From positions 15,195 through 54,147 of the forward strand of contig NZ_AUPM01000060.1 in assembly GCF_003265365.1 (NCBI RefSeq): 38,953 nt of DNA, given 5' to 3'. Position 1 is the stretch's first letter; each line of letters begins with the position of its first letter. Below the pieces are notes generated by a model, which worked only from the letters and a program-made list of their open reading frames with translations, had not been told where the DNA came from and ran no database searches. Shown in pieces: positions 8,422 to 17,408 of this stretch. Made by a program: the position numbers and the translations under genes. The DNA is from Petrotoga sp. 9PW.55.5.1. GTDB taxonomy: Bacteria > Thermotogota > Thermotogae > Petrotogales > Petrotogaceae.

Positions 8422-10713
8422 ATTATTTTTAAATTCGTTAATAAACCAATTAAAAGAGTGGATGCTTACGAAAAGGTTACTGGAAAAGCCAAATTTGCAG
8501 ATGATTTGGAGTTTGCTAATATGCTCTATGCCAAAGTACTAAGGACAAAATATCCATCCGCAAAAATTCTTAACGTTAACGTTGATAAGGCTTGGGAAGT
8601 AGCTGGAGTTAAGTCAGTTATTACAGCAAAGGATGTTCCAAATAATAGATTCGGAGTTATAGTACCTGATCAACAAGTTTTTGCTCAAGATAGGGTGTTT
8701 TACATAGGAGATGGAATAGCTGCGGTTGCAGCTGAAAGTATAGAAGCAGCTGAAAAAGCAGTAGAACTTATTGAGGTTGAGTATGAGGAACTTCCTGGGG
8801 TCTTTGATCAATTAGAAGCTAGAAACACAGCTCCCATACACCCCGAGAAGAATAGTAATGAAGTTGTTCATCATAAGTTGAGAAAAGGTAATGTGGAAGA
8901 AGGTTTTAATAATTCTGATATTATTCTTGAAAGAGAGTATGAAACACAATTTATTGAACATGCTTACTTAGAGCCAGAAGTTGTAATAGCTGTGCCTTAT
9001 GAGAACAATAGTTTAGTCACTATATATGGTTCAGTACAAAATCCTTTTGCATGTAGAAATGCGGTTGCGGCTGTATTGAAAGTTGGTTATAACCAGGTTA
9101 GAGTCATTCAAAATCATATTGGAGGTTCTTTTGGAGGGAAAGATGAAGTTATCTCTTCAATGGCTGCTCGAGCCGCAGTTTTGGCTTTAAAAACCAATAG
9201 ACCGGTTAAATTAAAAAATTCGAGGGAAGATTCTATAATTGAGAGTTATAAAAGACATCCCTACAAAATGAAATACAAAGTAGGTGTCACAAAAGATGGA
9301 AAAATAAAAGCAATGGAGATAGAAGCTGTTGCTGATAGTGGTGGTTACGCATGTCAGACCCCATTTGTGACATGGAGATCAGTTGTTCAGGCGACAGGAC
9401 CTTACGAAATTCCTAATGTGAAAACTGATACTTATGGATATTATACAAATAATGTTTATACTGGGGCTATGCGTGGTTATGGTTCACCGCAAGTTATATT
9501 TGCGCAAGAATCTCTTATGGACGAATTAGCAAAAGAGTTGGGAATGAATCCTTTAGAGTTTAGATTAAAAAACATATTTAGAGATAATTCTATCACTGCA
9601 AGTGGGCAATTGCTTAATAATCATAAGGTGAGTTTAGAAGAGGTTATTAAAAAAGCATCTGAAAAAATTGATTTCATGAATAAATACAATAAATATAGTA
9701 AAGAACAAAATAGTGATAAAAGAAAAGGAATAGGTATGGCCGTTAGTTATCGAGGAGTTAGTTTGGGAGCAGAAGCTGTAGATGCTGCAGGCGTTGTTTT
9801 ATCTATTCAAAAAGATGGTTCAGTTTATTTTTATAGTGGATTGGCTGAAAATGGGCAAGGTTTGAAAACCGCCTATACTCAAATCATATCTGAAGAGTTA
9901 GGAATTAACATTGATAAGATAAATTTTTTAATAGTCGATACTTTAATTTCTCCGGATAGCGGTTCTACTGTTGCATCTAGAGCTACATTGGTAGGAGGAA
10001 ATGCAACAATCGACGCAGCAAAAAGATTAAAGAAAAAACTAACAGAATTTTTAATTAAAAAACATAACTTGTCTTGTTCGGAATTATTTTTTAGAGATAA
10101 CAACATTTACCTACCAGACGGAGAAAAATTAATTTCTTTCGATGAAGTTGCTACTCAAGCTTATAACTCAGGTGTTTTTCTCTCTACTTACGGTTGGTAC
10201 AAATCTCCTCAAATTAGCTGGGATGAAGAAGTTGGGCAAGGGAACCCTTATTTTACTTATGTTTATGGGTGCCAAATAGCGGAGGTAGAAGTAGATACAG
10301 GAACCGGTGAGATTAAGGTTCTAAATATGGTTGCAGCTCATGATGTAGGAAGAGCTATAAATCCTGCAGGTGTTTTAGGGCAAATTTATGGTGGAATCAT
10401 GATGGGTTTAGGTTATGGAATTATGGAAGAAGTAGATATAGAAGAAGGTTATATTAACAATACAAATTTTGATGAATATTTGATTCCCACCGCCAAAGAT
10501 ATGCCAAATATATATCCTATAATTGTTGAAAATCCTGATCCTGTTGGACCATACGGCGCGAAATCCATTGGAGAGCCGACTTTAGAATTAGGAGCAGCTG
10601 CTATCTCTAACGCAGTAGCACAAGCTATTGGTAGAAGAATTAGATCACTACCTTTGAATTTAGAAAAAGTTCTCATAGGCCGCTCTCTTAAAAAAGGAAG
10701 GAAGAAAAAATGA
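8422..10713 (+). CDS. Molybdenum hydroxylase large subunit (XDH-like)
   Basis: A molybdopterin-binding catalytic subunit of the xanthine dehydrogenase family, about 763 residues. Motifs in order are KRVDAYEKVTGKA near residues 11-23, GGSFGGKDE from about 234, MRGYGSPQ at 350, AENGQG in the second half, and GAKSIGEP with the presumed catalytic glutamate near 718. The start is unusual. The conserved leader VNKPIKRVD lies upstream of the first GTG (8458), so translation probably begins at ATT 8422 or 8425 behind a strong ribosome site. It overlaps the FAD subunit gene by ATGA. The likely substrate is a purine (hypoxanthine, xanthine or urate); I cannot fix direction or position of hydroxylation. 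Confidence 0.9.
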   Translation: MIFKFVNKPIKRVDAYEKVTGKAKFADDLEFANMLYAKVLRTKYPSAKILNVNVDKAWEVAGVKSVITAKDVPNNRFGVIVPDQQVFAQDRVFYIGDGIAAVAAESIEAAEKAVELIEVEYEELPGVFDQLEARNTAPIHPEKNSNEVVHHKLRKGNVEEGFNNSDIILEREYETQFIEHAYLEPEVVIAVPYENNSLVTIYGSVQNPFACRNAVAAVLKVGYNQVRVIQNHIGGSFGGKDEVISSMAARAAVLALKTNRPVKLKNSREDSIIESYKRHPYKMKYKVGVTKDGKIKAMEIEAVADSGGYACQTPFVTWRSVVQATGPYEIPNVKTDTYGYYTNNVYTGAMRGYGSPQVIFAQESLMDELAKELGMNPLEFRLKNIFRDNSITASGQLLNNHKVSLEEVIKKASEKIDFMNKYNKYSKEQNSDKRKGIGMAVSYRGVSLGAEAVDAAGVVLSIQKDGSVYFYSGLAENGQGLKTAYTQIISEELGINIDKINFLIVDTLISPDSGSTVASRATLVGGNATIDAAKRLKKKLTEFLIKKHNLSCSELFFRDNNIYLPDGEKLISFDEVATQAYNSGVFLSTYGWYKSPQISWDEEVGQGNPYFTYVYGCQIAEVEVDTGTGEIKVLNMVAAHDVGRAINPAGVLGQIYGGIMMGLGYGIMEEVDIEEGYINNTNFDEYLIPTAKDMPNIYPIIVENPDPVGPYGAKSIGEPTLELGAAAISNAVAQAIGRRIRSLPLNLEKVLIGRSLKKGRKKK

Positions 10714-11579
10714 TTGAATATGAATTTTTGAAAGCAAAATATTTAGGAAATGCTTTAAAAATATTAGATAGTTATAAAAACGTTAAGTTATTGGCTGGAG
10801 GTACAGACATACTTGTAGATATTCATAAAAAAAGTAAACGATTAGGTGATTTTAACTATATTTTGGATATTTCTAATATTGAAGAATTAAAATATATCGA
10901 AGAAACTAGCCAAACAGTAGAAATAGGACCGTTATGCACTCATACAATGTTAATAGAATCAGAATTAATAAGTAATATGTATCCGTTTTTAGTTACAGCA
11001 GCCAAAACAATTGGTTCTCCGCAAATTAGAAACAGGGGAACTGTGGGAGGCAATATCTCTAACGCTTCGCCAGCTGCGGATCTCGTTCCTCCTTTAATAG
11101 CTTTAAAAACTCAACTAGAATTGAGTTCTGTTGAAGGGAAGCGCTTTGTTCCTTTAGAAAAATATATAGTTGGACCTTATAAAACATCTCAAAATCCCAA
11201 TGAATTAATTACAAAAATAATAATTCCAAAGATTGATAAAGAATATTTTGGTGTTTTTTTGAAGATAGGGAGGAGAAGAGCTGTAAACATTGCAAGGCTT
11301 AACTTAGCGATTCTTGCAAAAGTAAAACAAAATATAATCGAGGATATTAGAATAGTACCTGGTTCAGCTACTCCATATCCAGTAAGATTTACTAATTTAG
11401 AACAAGAAATAATCGGTAAAAGAATTGATCAAATAATTTTAGAAAAGATAACACCTAAGATATCTGAAGAAATGATTTCAATTACAGGTGAGAGATGGTC
11501 TACTCCTTATAAAAAACCCGCCTTGGAAGCTTTGTTTAAACGTGGAATGGAAAGCATATTTGCTGTGTTTAACAATTAG
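10710..11579 (+). CDS. Molybdenum hydroxylase FAD-binding subunit, set 1
   Basis: A 289-residue medium subunit of the CoxM/XdhB type. It passes electrons from the iron-sulfur subunit to NAD+ or another acceptor. FAD contacts are seen in AGGTD (29-33) and QIRNRGTVGGN (105-115). The length is normal for the family. The ATG overlaps the stop of the large subunit in ATGA and follows GGAAGAAAAAA, so its translation is coupled. With its neighbours it forms a heterotrimer in the order large, FAD, FeS. Confidence 0.92.
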   Translation: MIEYEFLKAKYLGNALKILDSYKNVKLLAGGTDILVDIHKKSKRLGDFNYILDISNIEELKYIEETSQTVEIGPLCTHTMLIESELISNMYPFLVTAAKTIGSPQIRNRGTVGGNISNASPAADLVPPLIALKTQLELSSVEGKRFVPLEKYIVGPYKTSQNPNELITKIIIPKIDKEYFGVFLKIGRRRAVNIARLNLAILAKVKQNIIEDIRIVPGSATPYPVRFTNLEQEIIGKRIDQIILEKITPKISEEMISITGERWSTPYKKPALEALFKRGMESIFAVFNN

Positions 11580-11593
11580 AGGAGGAAGATTCA

Positions 11594-12073
11594 ATGAATA
11601 AAATTAGCGTAACTTTTTATGTTAACGGGAAAAAAGAGGTTCTTGAAGTAACACCAAAAGAAAGACTTTTAGATACTTTAAGAGATCAGCTAAAATTAAA
11701 AAGTGTCAAAGAAGGTTGTGATGTTGGAGAATGTGGAGCTTGTACTGTAATACTTAATGGACAAGCTGTCCATTCTTGTTTAGTATTAACTGCTCAACTC
11801 GATGGAGATGAGGTGTACACAACAGAAAGTTTAGAAAAAGATGGGTTATTGGATCCTCTTCAGCAAGCTTTTATAGACCACCAAGCTGTACAGTGTGGTT
11901 TTTGTACCCCTGGTATTCTTATGTCGGCAAAGGCTCTATTAAATAAGAATCCCAATCCTACAAGAGAAGAAATTAAAACAGCTATAGAAGGTAATTTATG
12001 TAGGTGTACTGGTTATGAACAAATTATACAAGCTATTGAAAGTGTTAGCGAAAAAAAACTAAGTAGTAGGTGA
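11594..12073 (+). CDS. Molybdenum hydroxylase [2Fe-2S] subunit, set 1
   Basis: A 159-residue small subunit carrying two [2Fe-2S] clusters. The plant-ferredoxin-type cluster uses C42, C47, C50 and C62 (GCDVGECGAC). The second, typical of this family, uses C101, C104, C136 and C138 (CGFC and CRCTGY). It mediates electron transfer between the molybdenum site and FAD. The start ATG follows GGAGGAAGATT. The first deaminase gene starts only 4 nt after its stop. Confidence 0.93.
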   Translation: MNKISVTFYVNGKKEVLEVTPKERLLDTLRDQLKLKSVKEGCDVGECGACTVILNGQAVHSCLVLTAQLDGDEVYTTESLEKDGLLDPLQQAFIDHQAVQCGFCTPGILMSAKALLNKNPNPTREEIKTAIEGNLCRCTGYEQIIQAIESVSEKKLSSR

Positions 12074-12077
12074 TCGT

Positions 12078-13442
12078 ATGTCTAATATTTTAATAAAGAA
12101 TGTAAAAAGTATCGTTACTATGAATGAAAACAGAGAAATATTGGAAGGGTATTCTATACTTATAAAAGGAAATAAAATAGAGAAAATAGGTAAGGATATA
12201 GATATAAGTGATGAAAAATTGGATGAAATAATTGACGGTTCAAACTGTTATGTTTACCCAGGATTAATCAATACTCACCACCATTTTTATCAAACTTTAA
12301 CTAGGAATATTCCTCAAGCTCAAAATGTTGAGCTATTTGATTGGTTAAAGTTTTTGTATCCAATATGGGCGAAAGTATCCCCTAAGGCGGTTTATTATAG
12401 TACACTTGTTGCTGCTGGAGAACTTTTGAAAACTGGATGTACTACCTCTGTTGATCATTTTTATGTTTTTCCAAAAGATCAACCGCCTGATTTGCTAGAC
12501 AATGAATTTAACGCAGCTAAAGATATTGGAATAAGATTGCATGCGAGTAGAGGAAGTATGTCTTTGAGTGAAAAAGACGGCGGCCTACCTCCTGACTCGG
12601 TAGTTCAAACTGAGAGAGAAATTTTAGAAGATTCTCAAAGAGTGATAGAAAAATTCCATGACCCTACTGTTTATTCTATGAATAGAGTAATTCTTGCCCC
12701 ATGTTCTCCTTTTTCAGTAACCAAAGAGTTGCTTGAAGAATCAATAAAACTTGCTCGCCAATACAATGTTTCCAGCCATACGCATTTAGCTGAAACTAAA
12801 GATGAAGAGCAATTCTGTTTAGATAAATTTGGTATGCGACCTCTTGAATATATGGAAAGTTTAGGATGGACAGGACCAGATGTTTGGTATGCACACGGTG
12901 TTCATTTCACCGAAAAAGAAATAGATAAACTTGCTTCAACAAAAACTGGAGTGGCACACTGCCCCGTTTCAAATCAAAAATTAGCTTCAGGGGCTGCTAA
13001 AATTCCTTATATGTTAAAAAAAGGCCTTAGATTAGGGCTCGCAGTTGATGGAAGTGCTAGTAATGACTCATCGAACATGATTTTAGAGATGAAAATTGGT
13101 TTTCTAATGAATCGTTTGATACATGGAATTAAAAGTATTACTGCCGAAGATATTTTGCACATAGCAACAGTAGGAGGAAGCCAATTAATTAACCAACCAG
13201 AATTGGGTAGTTTAGAAGAAGGAAAAGCTGCCGATTTATTTTTAGTTAATACAAACAGACTAGGATACGCTGGAGGACTTTACGATCCTATTTCTCTTTT
13301 AATTAACACAGGAGACTCACAGATCGTAGACATAACCATAGTTAACGGTGAAATTGTAGTTAAACAAGGACAACTTGTTAATGTAGATGAAAGAAAGATA
13401 ATCGAAGAGGCCAACAAAATATCAAAAGCTATGGTTGAATAA
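12078..13442 (+). CDS. 8-oxoguanine deaminase-like amidohydrolase
   Basis: A 454-residue amidohydrolase of the AtzB/TrzN-type branch that includes 8-oxoguanine deaminase (which yields urate). The mononuclear metal site is intact: H67 and H69 (NTHHHF), H236 with catalytic E239 (THLAE), H273 (YAHGVH) and D324 (AVDGSASND). Its start is 4 nt after the FeS gene stop, behind TAGGTGAT. Between two molybdenum hydroxylase sets, a purine deaminase is the natural reading. Guanine, 8-oxoguanine and isoguanine cannot be told apart by eye. Confidence 0.82.
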   Translation: MSNILIKNVKSIVTMNENREILEGYSILIKGNKIEKIGKDIDISDEKLDEIIDGSNCYVYPGLINTHHHFYQTLTRNIPQAQNVELFDWLKFLYPIWAKVSPKAVYYSTLVAAGELLKTGCTTSVDHFYVFPKDQPPDLLDNEFNAAKDIGIRLHASRGSMSLSEKDGGLPPDSVVQTEREILEDSQRVIEKFHDPTVYSMNRVILAPCSPFSVTKELLEESIKLARQYNVSSHTHLAETKDEEQFCLDKFGMRPLEYMESLGWTGPDVWYAHGVHFTEKEIDKLASTKTGVAHCPVSNQKLASGAAKIPYMLKKGLRLGLAVDGSASNDSSNMILEMKIGFLMNRLIHGIKSITAEDILHIATVGGSQLINQPELGSLEEGKAADLFLVNTNRLGYAGGLYDPISLLINTGDSQIVDITIVNGEIVVKQGQLVNVDERKIIEEANKISKAMVE

Positions 13443-13453
13443 GGAGGTCTTTA

Positions 13454-14782
13454 ATGCTGCTTTTAACCAACGCTAAGATTTTAACTTTTGATGAGAATAT
13501 GACAATTATCGAAGATGGAGCAATTTTTATCGAAAATGGAACAATCAAAGATATCGGGAATACCGAAGAGTTAGAAATGAAATACCCTGATGCGATTTTT
13601 AAAAATGTTAAAAATAATATAGTAATGCCAGGACTAATAAATACTCACACGCATTTATACAGCACATTTGCTAGAGGTATGGGTTTAAAAGATAAACCAC
13701 CATCAAATTTCGTGGAAATTTTAAAAAAATTGTGGTGGCGTTTGGATAATACTTTAAATGAAAAAGATATATATTATAGTGCTCTTTTTGCTATATGCGA
13801 ATGTATCAGGAATGGTGTGACGACTATTTTCGACCATCATGCTAGTTATAACTATATCGATGGAAGTTTAGATATTATCGAAGATGCTGTTAAAAGATGT
13901 GGAATTAGAGCTAATTTATCCTATGAAATATCAGATAGACATGGTAAAGAAAAATCACAAGCTGCAATTAAAGAAAACGAAAGGTTCATAAGAAAAGTAC
14001 AACGTATTAAAAACAGTCATTTAAAGGGTCTGATAGGATTACATGCTTCTTTTACATTAGAGGACGAAACACTTAAAACCGTTTCTGAATTATCCCAAGA
14101 ATTGAACGTTCCTATTCACGTTCATGTTGCAGAAGGGATTCAAGATTACCAAGACAGTGTAAAAAGAGGGTACAACGGGGTAATAGATAGATTAAATAGA
14201 TTTAATATCTTAAATCCTGGATCTTTGCTCGTTCATGGGGTTCACATACAAAAAGAAGAAATTGATGTCGTGAAAAGAAGCGGTTCATATTTAATTCATA
14301 ACCCCGAATCAAATATGAACAACGCTGTGGGAGCCGCTCCCATTAAAAGCTTTATTGAAAACAATATCGTTACAGGTTTAGGAACAGATGCATATACACA
14401 CGATATGTTTGAGAGTATAAAAACTGCAAATTTACTATATAAACATGAATCAAAAGATCCAAGAGTTGGATGGAACGAGGTTTACGATATGGCTTTTATT
14501 AATAATAAAAAGATAGCAAGCAGGTTTTTTGACAAAAAATTAGGCTCTATTGAAAAAGGATTACCTGCAGATTTAATAGTTATTGATTATTCTTCTCCAA
14601 CACCAATTGAAAAAGAAAATGTCTTTGCCCATATTTTATTTGGAATGAATGGGTCTATGGTACAAACAGTTCTTGTTGATGGGAAAATACTTATGGACAA
14701 TCGGGAGGTGACTTTTTTAGATTATGAACAATTACGAAGAAGAACTCAAATACAAGCAAGAGACTTCTGGCAAAGATTTTAA
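13454..14782 (+). CDS. ssnA: SsnA-type aminohydrolase
   Basis: A 442-residue amidohydrolase resembling SsnA, a member of the E. coli ygeW-xdhD region and of the gut urate-degradation gene set. Metal ligands are H65 and H67 (NTHTHL), H222/H224 (IHVHVAE), H261 (VHGVH) and D312 (GTDAY). It shares the fold of the preceding deaminase but is clearly divergent from it, so the pair is not a recent duplication. The ATG follows GGAGG by 6 nt. Its last 59 nt overlap the next gene, which takes its ribosome site from inside ssnA. The substrate is unproven. Confidence 0.85.
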   Translation: MLLLTNAKILTFDENMTIIEDGAIFIENGTIKDIGNTEELEMKYPDAIFKNVKNNIVMPGLINTHTHLYSTFARGMGLKDKPPSNFVEILKKLWWRLDNTLNEKDIYYSALFAICECIRNGVTTIFDHHASYNYIDGSLDIIEDAVKRCGIRANLSYEISDRHGKEKSQAAIKENERFIRKVQRIKNSHLKGLIGLHASFTLEDETLKTVSELSQELNVPIHVHVAEGIQDYQDSVKRGYNGVIDRLNRFNILNPGSLLVHGVHIQKEEIDVVKRSGSYLIHNPESNMNNAVGAAPIKSFIENNIVTGLGTDAYTHDMFESIKTANLLYKHESKDPRVGWNEVYDMAFINNKKIASRFFDKKLGSIEKGLPADLIVIDYSSPTPIEKENVFAHILFGMNGSMVQTVLVDGKILMDNREVTFLDYEQLRRRTQIQARDFWQRF

Positions 14783-15641
14783 AGAATACTTTTCTCCCAG
14801 CAACATTCAAGATGCAGTAGAATTACTGAGTGAATATGGTTCAGATATTAGAATTATAGCAGGTGGAACAGATATTCTTGTAGAATATTTTGATAAGTTG
14901 TACGAAATTGAAAGATGGCTTGACCTTAAAAATATTGAACAGATGAAAAAAATAGAAGTAAAGAATGACGTTATAGAAATTGGCTCACTTGTTACACATG
15001 CTCAAATTGAGAAATCTGAAACAATTAGAGAATACCTACCTGTTTTAAAGGCAGCTGCTTGGGATGTAGGTTCACCCCAAATCAGAAATCGTGGAACTAT
15101 TGGCGGCAATATCTGCACTTCTTCTCCTGCAGGAGATTTATTGGCTCCACTTATTGCTTATGATGCTATTTTTAGATTAGTTTCTAAAAACAATACAAGA
15201 GACATATCTGCTGAAGATTTTTTCGTTGGCCCAAAAAGAAACATTCTTCAAAATGATGAGATATTATACAAAATTATTATCCCTATCCCTAAGAAAAATA
15301 CTTATGGAAAATGGATTAAAGTTGGAAAAAGAAAGGCTTTAATTATTTCAAGCATAACTCTTGCTTTTGTAATTTCCTTTGACAAGGATAATAGAATAGA
15401 AAAAGTTCGATGTTGCCTTGGTTCAGTTGCCCCAACTCCTGTTTCTATAAAACAGATTGAGGAGATAATGTTGAATAAGAAATTAAGCGACATAGAGTAT
15501 GAAAATATTGGGAGAATCGTTTCAGAAAGCATTTCCCCTATTGATGATATTAGAGGTACTAAAGAGTATCGACGTGAAGTAGCAAAAAGAATTACTATCA
15601 ATGCTTTAGAAGAAATAGAAAGGATGGTGAGGGTAGGTTGA
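14724..15641 (+). CDS. Molybdenum hydroxylase FAD-binding subunit, set 2
   Basis: A 305-residue FAD subunit like that of set 1, with AGGTD (46-50) and QIRNRGTIGGN (119-129). It has an N-terminal extension of about 18 residues rich in Glu and Lys before the usual start of the fold. The ATG at 14724 lies 13 nt after GGAGGTG (14704-14710), inside the end of ssnA. An in-frame TAG at 14718 rules out an earlier start. Gene order from here is FAD, FeS, large, medium, the order of the nicotinate dehydrogenase operon ndhFSLM of Eubacterium barkeri. Confidence 0.9.
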   Translation: MNNYEEELKYKQETSGKDFKEYFSPSNIQDAVELLSEYGSDIRIIAGGTDILVEYFDKLYEIERWLDLKNIEQMKKIEVKNDVIEIGSLVTHAQIEKSETIREYLPVLKAAAWDVGSPQIRNRGTIGGNICTSSPAGDLLAPLIAYDAIFRLVSKNNTRDISAEDFFVGPKRNILQNDEILYKIIIPIPKKNTYGKWIKVGKRKALIISSITLAFVISFDKDNRIEKVRCCLGSVAPTPVSIKQIEEIMLNKKLSDIEYENIGRIVSESISPIDDIRGTKEYRREVAKRITINALEEIERMVRVG

Positions 15642-16132
15642 AAATATCTATAACTGTAAACGGAGAAGTAAGAAATCCTGATGTAAGTTCAACTACCCGC
15701 TTGTTAGATTTGTTAAGAGATGATCTAAAGTTAACTGGGACTAAAGAAGGTTGTGGAAAAGGAGAATGTGGGGCATGTACAGTTATAATGAATGGTGAAC
15801 TAGTTACTTCCTGTTTAGTTTTAGCTTATCAAGCTGATGGAGCAGAAATTATAACAGTTGAAGGATTAGGATTTGAAGATAAAATTGATCCAATTCAAGA
15901 AGCGTATATCGAAACTGGTGCAGTTCAATGCGGATTCTGTACTCCAGGGTTTATCATTTCAACTAAAAAGTTGTTAGAAGAGAATCCTCATCCTACCGAT
16001 GAAGAGATCAGAAGGGGACTTTCAGGAAATATATGTAGATGCACAGGATATCAAAAGATTATAGACGCCGTGAAATTAGCCTCTAAAAAGTTAGAAATGA
16101 TTAAAAGAGGTGAGAACGTTGAAGCCAAATAA
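15638..16132 (+). CDS. Molybdenum hydroxylase [2Fe-2S] subunit, set 2
   Basis: A 164-residue small subunit with all eight cluster cysteines: C39, C44, C47 and C59 for the first cluster, and C98, C101, C133 and C135 for the second. The TTG start overlaps the preceding stop (TTGA), and a purine-rich GAGGGTAGG lies immediately before it. Its C-terminal codons overlap the start of the next subunit gene, consistent with coupled synthesis of a stoichiometric complex. Confidence 0.92.
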   Translation: MKISITVNGEVRNPDVSSTTRLLDLLRDDLKLTGTKEGCGKGECGACTVIMNGELVTSCLVLAYQADGAEIITVEGLGFEDKIDPIQEAYIETGAVQCGFCTPGFIISTKKLLEENPHPTDEEIRRGLSGNICRCTGYQKIIDAVKLASKKLEMIKRGENVEAK

Positions 16133-17408
16133 GTATATAGGTGAAAATGTTTTTAAAGTAGATGCAAAAGATAAAGTTACAGGAAAAGCCATTTATCCCG
16201 ATGATATATATTTTGAAGATATGCTTTATGTAAAAGTCAAAAGAGCAACTCATCCTCATGCAATTCTTCAAAAAATAGATGTTAGTAAGGCAGAAGCTCT
16301 ACCTGGGGTTGTAAAAGTAATTACAAAAAAAGATTTCCCTAATTTAAACAAATTTGGATTGATTATAAAAGATCAACCTGTTTTAGTTGGAATAGGCGAG
16401 AAAATGAGGTTCATGGGAGATGCCCTTGCAATTGTAATTGCTAAAAATAAAGAAATCGCTAATAGAGCTGTAAAATTGATAAAGGTTGAAGTAAAAGAGT
16501 TAGAAGTAATCTCAAGTCCCTTTAGAGCAATGGAAAGCGATGCGCCAAAAATTCATGAAGAAGGAAATATATTACTTACTCATTATTTAAACAAAGGAGA
16601 CATCGAAAAAGGATTCAAAGAATCTGATGTAATAATAGAAAAAGAGTATAAAACTCAGCATATAGATCAGCTGCCTCTACAGGTAGAATCAGGAGTAGCC
16701 GTGTACGATGAGAATAGTGGGGTTGTTACTATCTGGGCTGCGACTCAGTGGATTCATGATAGCCAAGCGGATATTGCTCAATCACTTAATTTACCAAAAG
16801 AAAAAATAAGAATTATCCAACCAGTAATTGGTGGAGCTTTTGGAAGAAAAGAAGACATATCTGTTCATATTCATTTGGCGTTAGCTGCAATGGCAACTAA
16901 AAGACCTGTTAAATTGACTTACACAAGGGAAGAGTCTATGACAGCTCAGTCAAAAAGGCATCCAATATATATTAAAGCAAAAACTGGTGCAACCAAAGAT
17001 GGGAAGTTAAAAGCTTGGGAAGTAGAAGTTGTTGGAGATACAGGTGCTTATGCATCAAGTGGGCCTGCCGTAGTTCATAAAGGAATGTATCATTGTACTG
17101 GTCCTTACGATGTTCCAAACGTAAAGGGTGTTGCTTACACTGTTTATACAAATAACACCTATGGTGGAGCTATGAGAGGCTTTGGAACAACTCAAATGGC
17201 ATTTGCTTATGAATCTCAAATGAATATCCTCGCTGAAGAATTAGGCATGGATCCAGTTGAACTTAGATTAAAGAATGCATATAGAATTGGCTCTACAACA
17301 CCTAACGGTCAAAAATTAATCCAAAGTGTTAACGTTATTAAAACGATCGAAGAAGCTGTAAAACTCTCCAAAGAAAAAGAAGGTGTTTTTTATGAAGAAA
17401 AAAGGTAG
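16119..17408 (+). CDS. Molybdenum hydroxylase large Mo subunit (NdhL-like)
   Basis: A 429-residue protein equal to the N-terminal part of a molybdopterin hydroxylase large subunit. KVTGKA lies near residue 20, GGAFGRKED from about 238 and MRGFG near 352. The frame ends at TAG 17406, where one-piece homologues, including the set 1 protein, continue. The rest is encoded by the next, overlapping gene in another frame. A natural split is known in nicotinate dehydrogenase (NdhL about 50 kDa, NdhM about 37 kDa), and the sizes and gene order here match. The TTG at 16119 behind AGAGGTGAG is preferred to the GTG at 16110. The substrate may be nicotinate or, given the context, a purine. Confidence 0.85.
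   Translation: MKPNKYIGENVFKVDAKDKVTGKAIYPDDIYFEDMLYVKVKRATHPHAILQKIDVSKAEALPGVVKVITKKDFPNLNKFGLIIKDQPVLVGIGEKMRFMGDALAIVIAKNKEIANRAVKLIKVEVKELEVISSPFRAMESDAPKIHEEGNILLTHYLNKGDIEKGFKESDVIIEKEYKTQHIDQLPLQVESGVAVYDENSGVVTIWAATQWIHDSQADIAQSLNLPKEKIRIIQPVIGGAFGRKEDISVHIHLALAAMATKRPVKLTYTREESMTAQSKRHPIYIKAKTGATKDGKLKAWEVEVVGDTGAYASSGPAVVHKGMYHCTGPYDVPNVKGVAYTVYTNNTYGGAMRGFGTTQMAFAYESQMNILAEELGMDPVELRLKNAYRIGSTTPNGQKLIQSVNVIKTIEEAVKLSKEKEGVFYEEKR

Noticed and set aside
17392-17408. Programmed -1 frameshift at the A6 run
   Set aside because: Moving from the first to the second frame needs +1 (or -2), not -1, and the second frame has its own ATG with a ribosome site.
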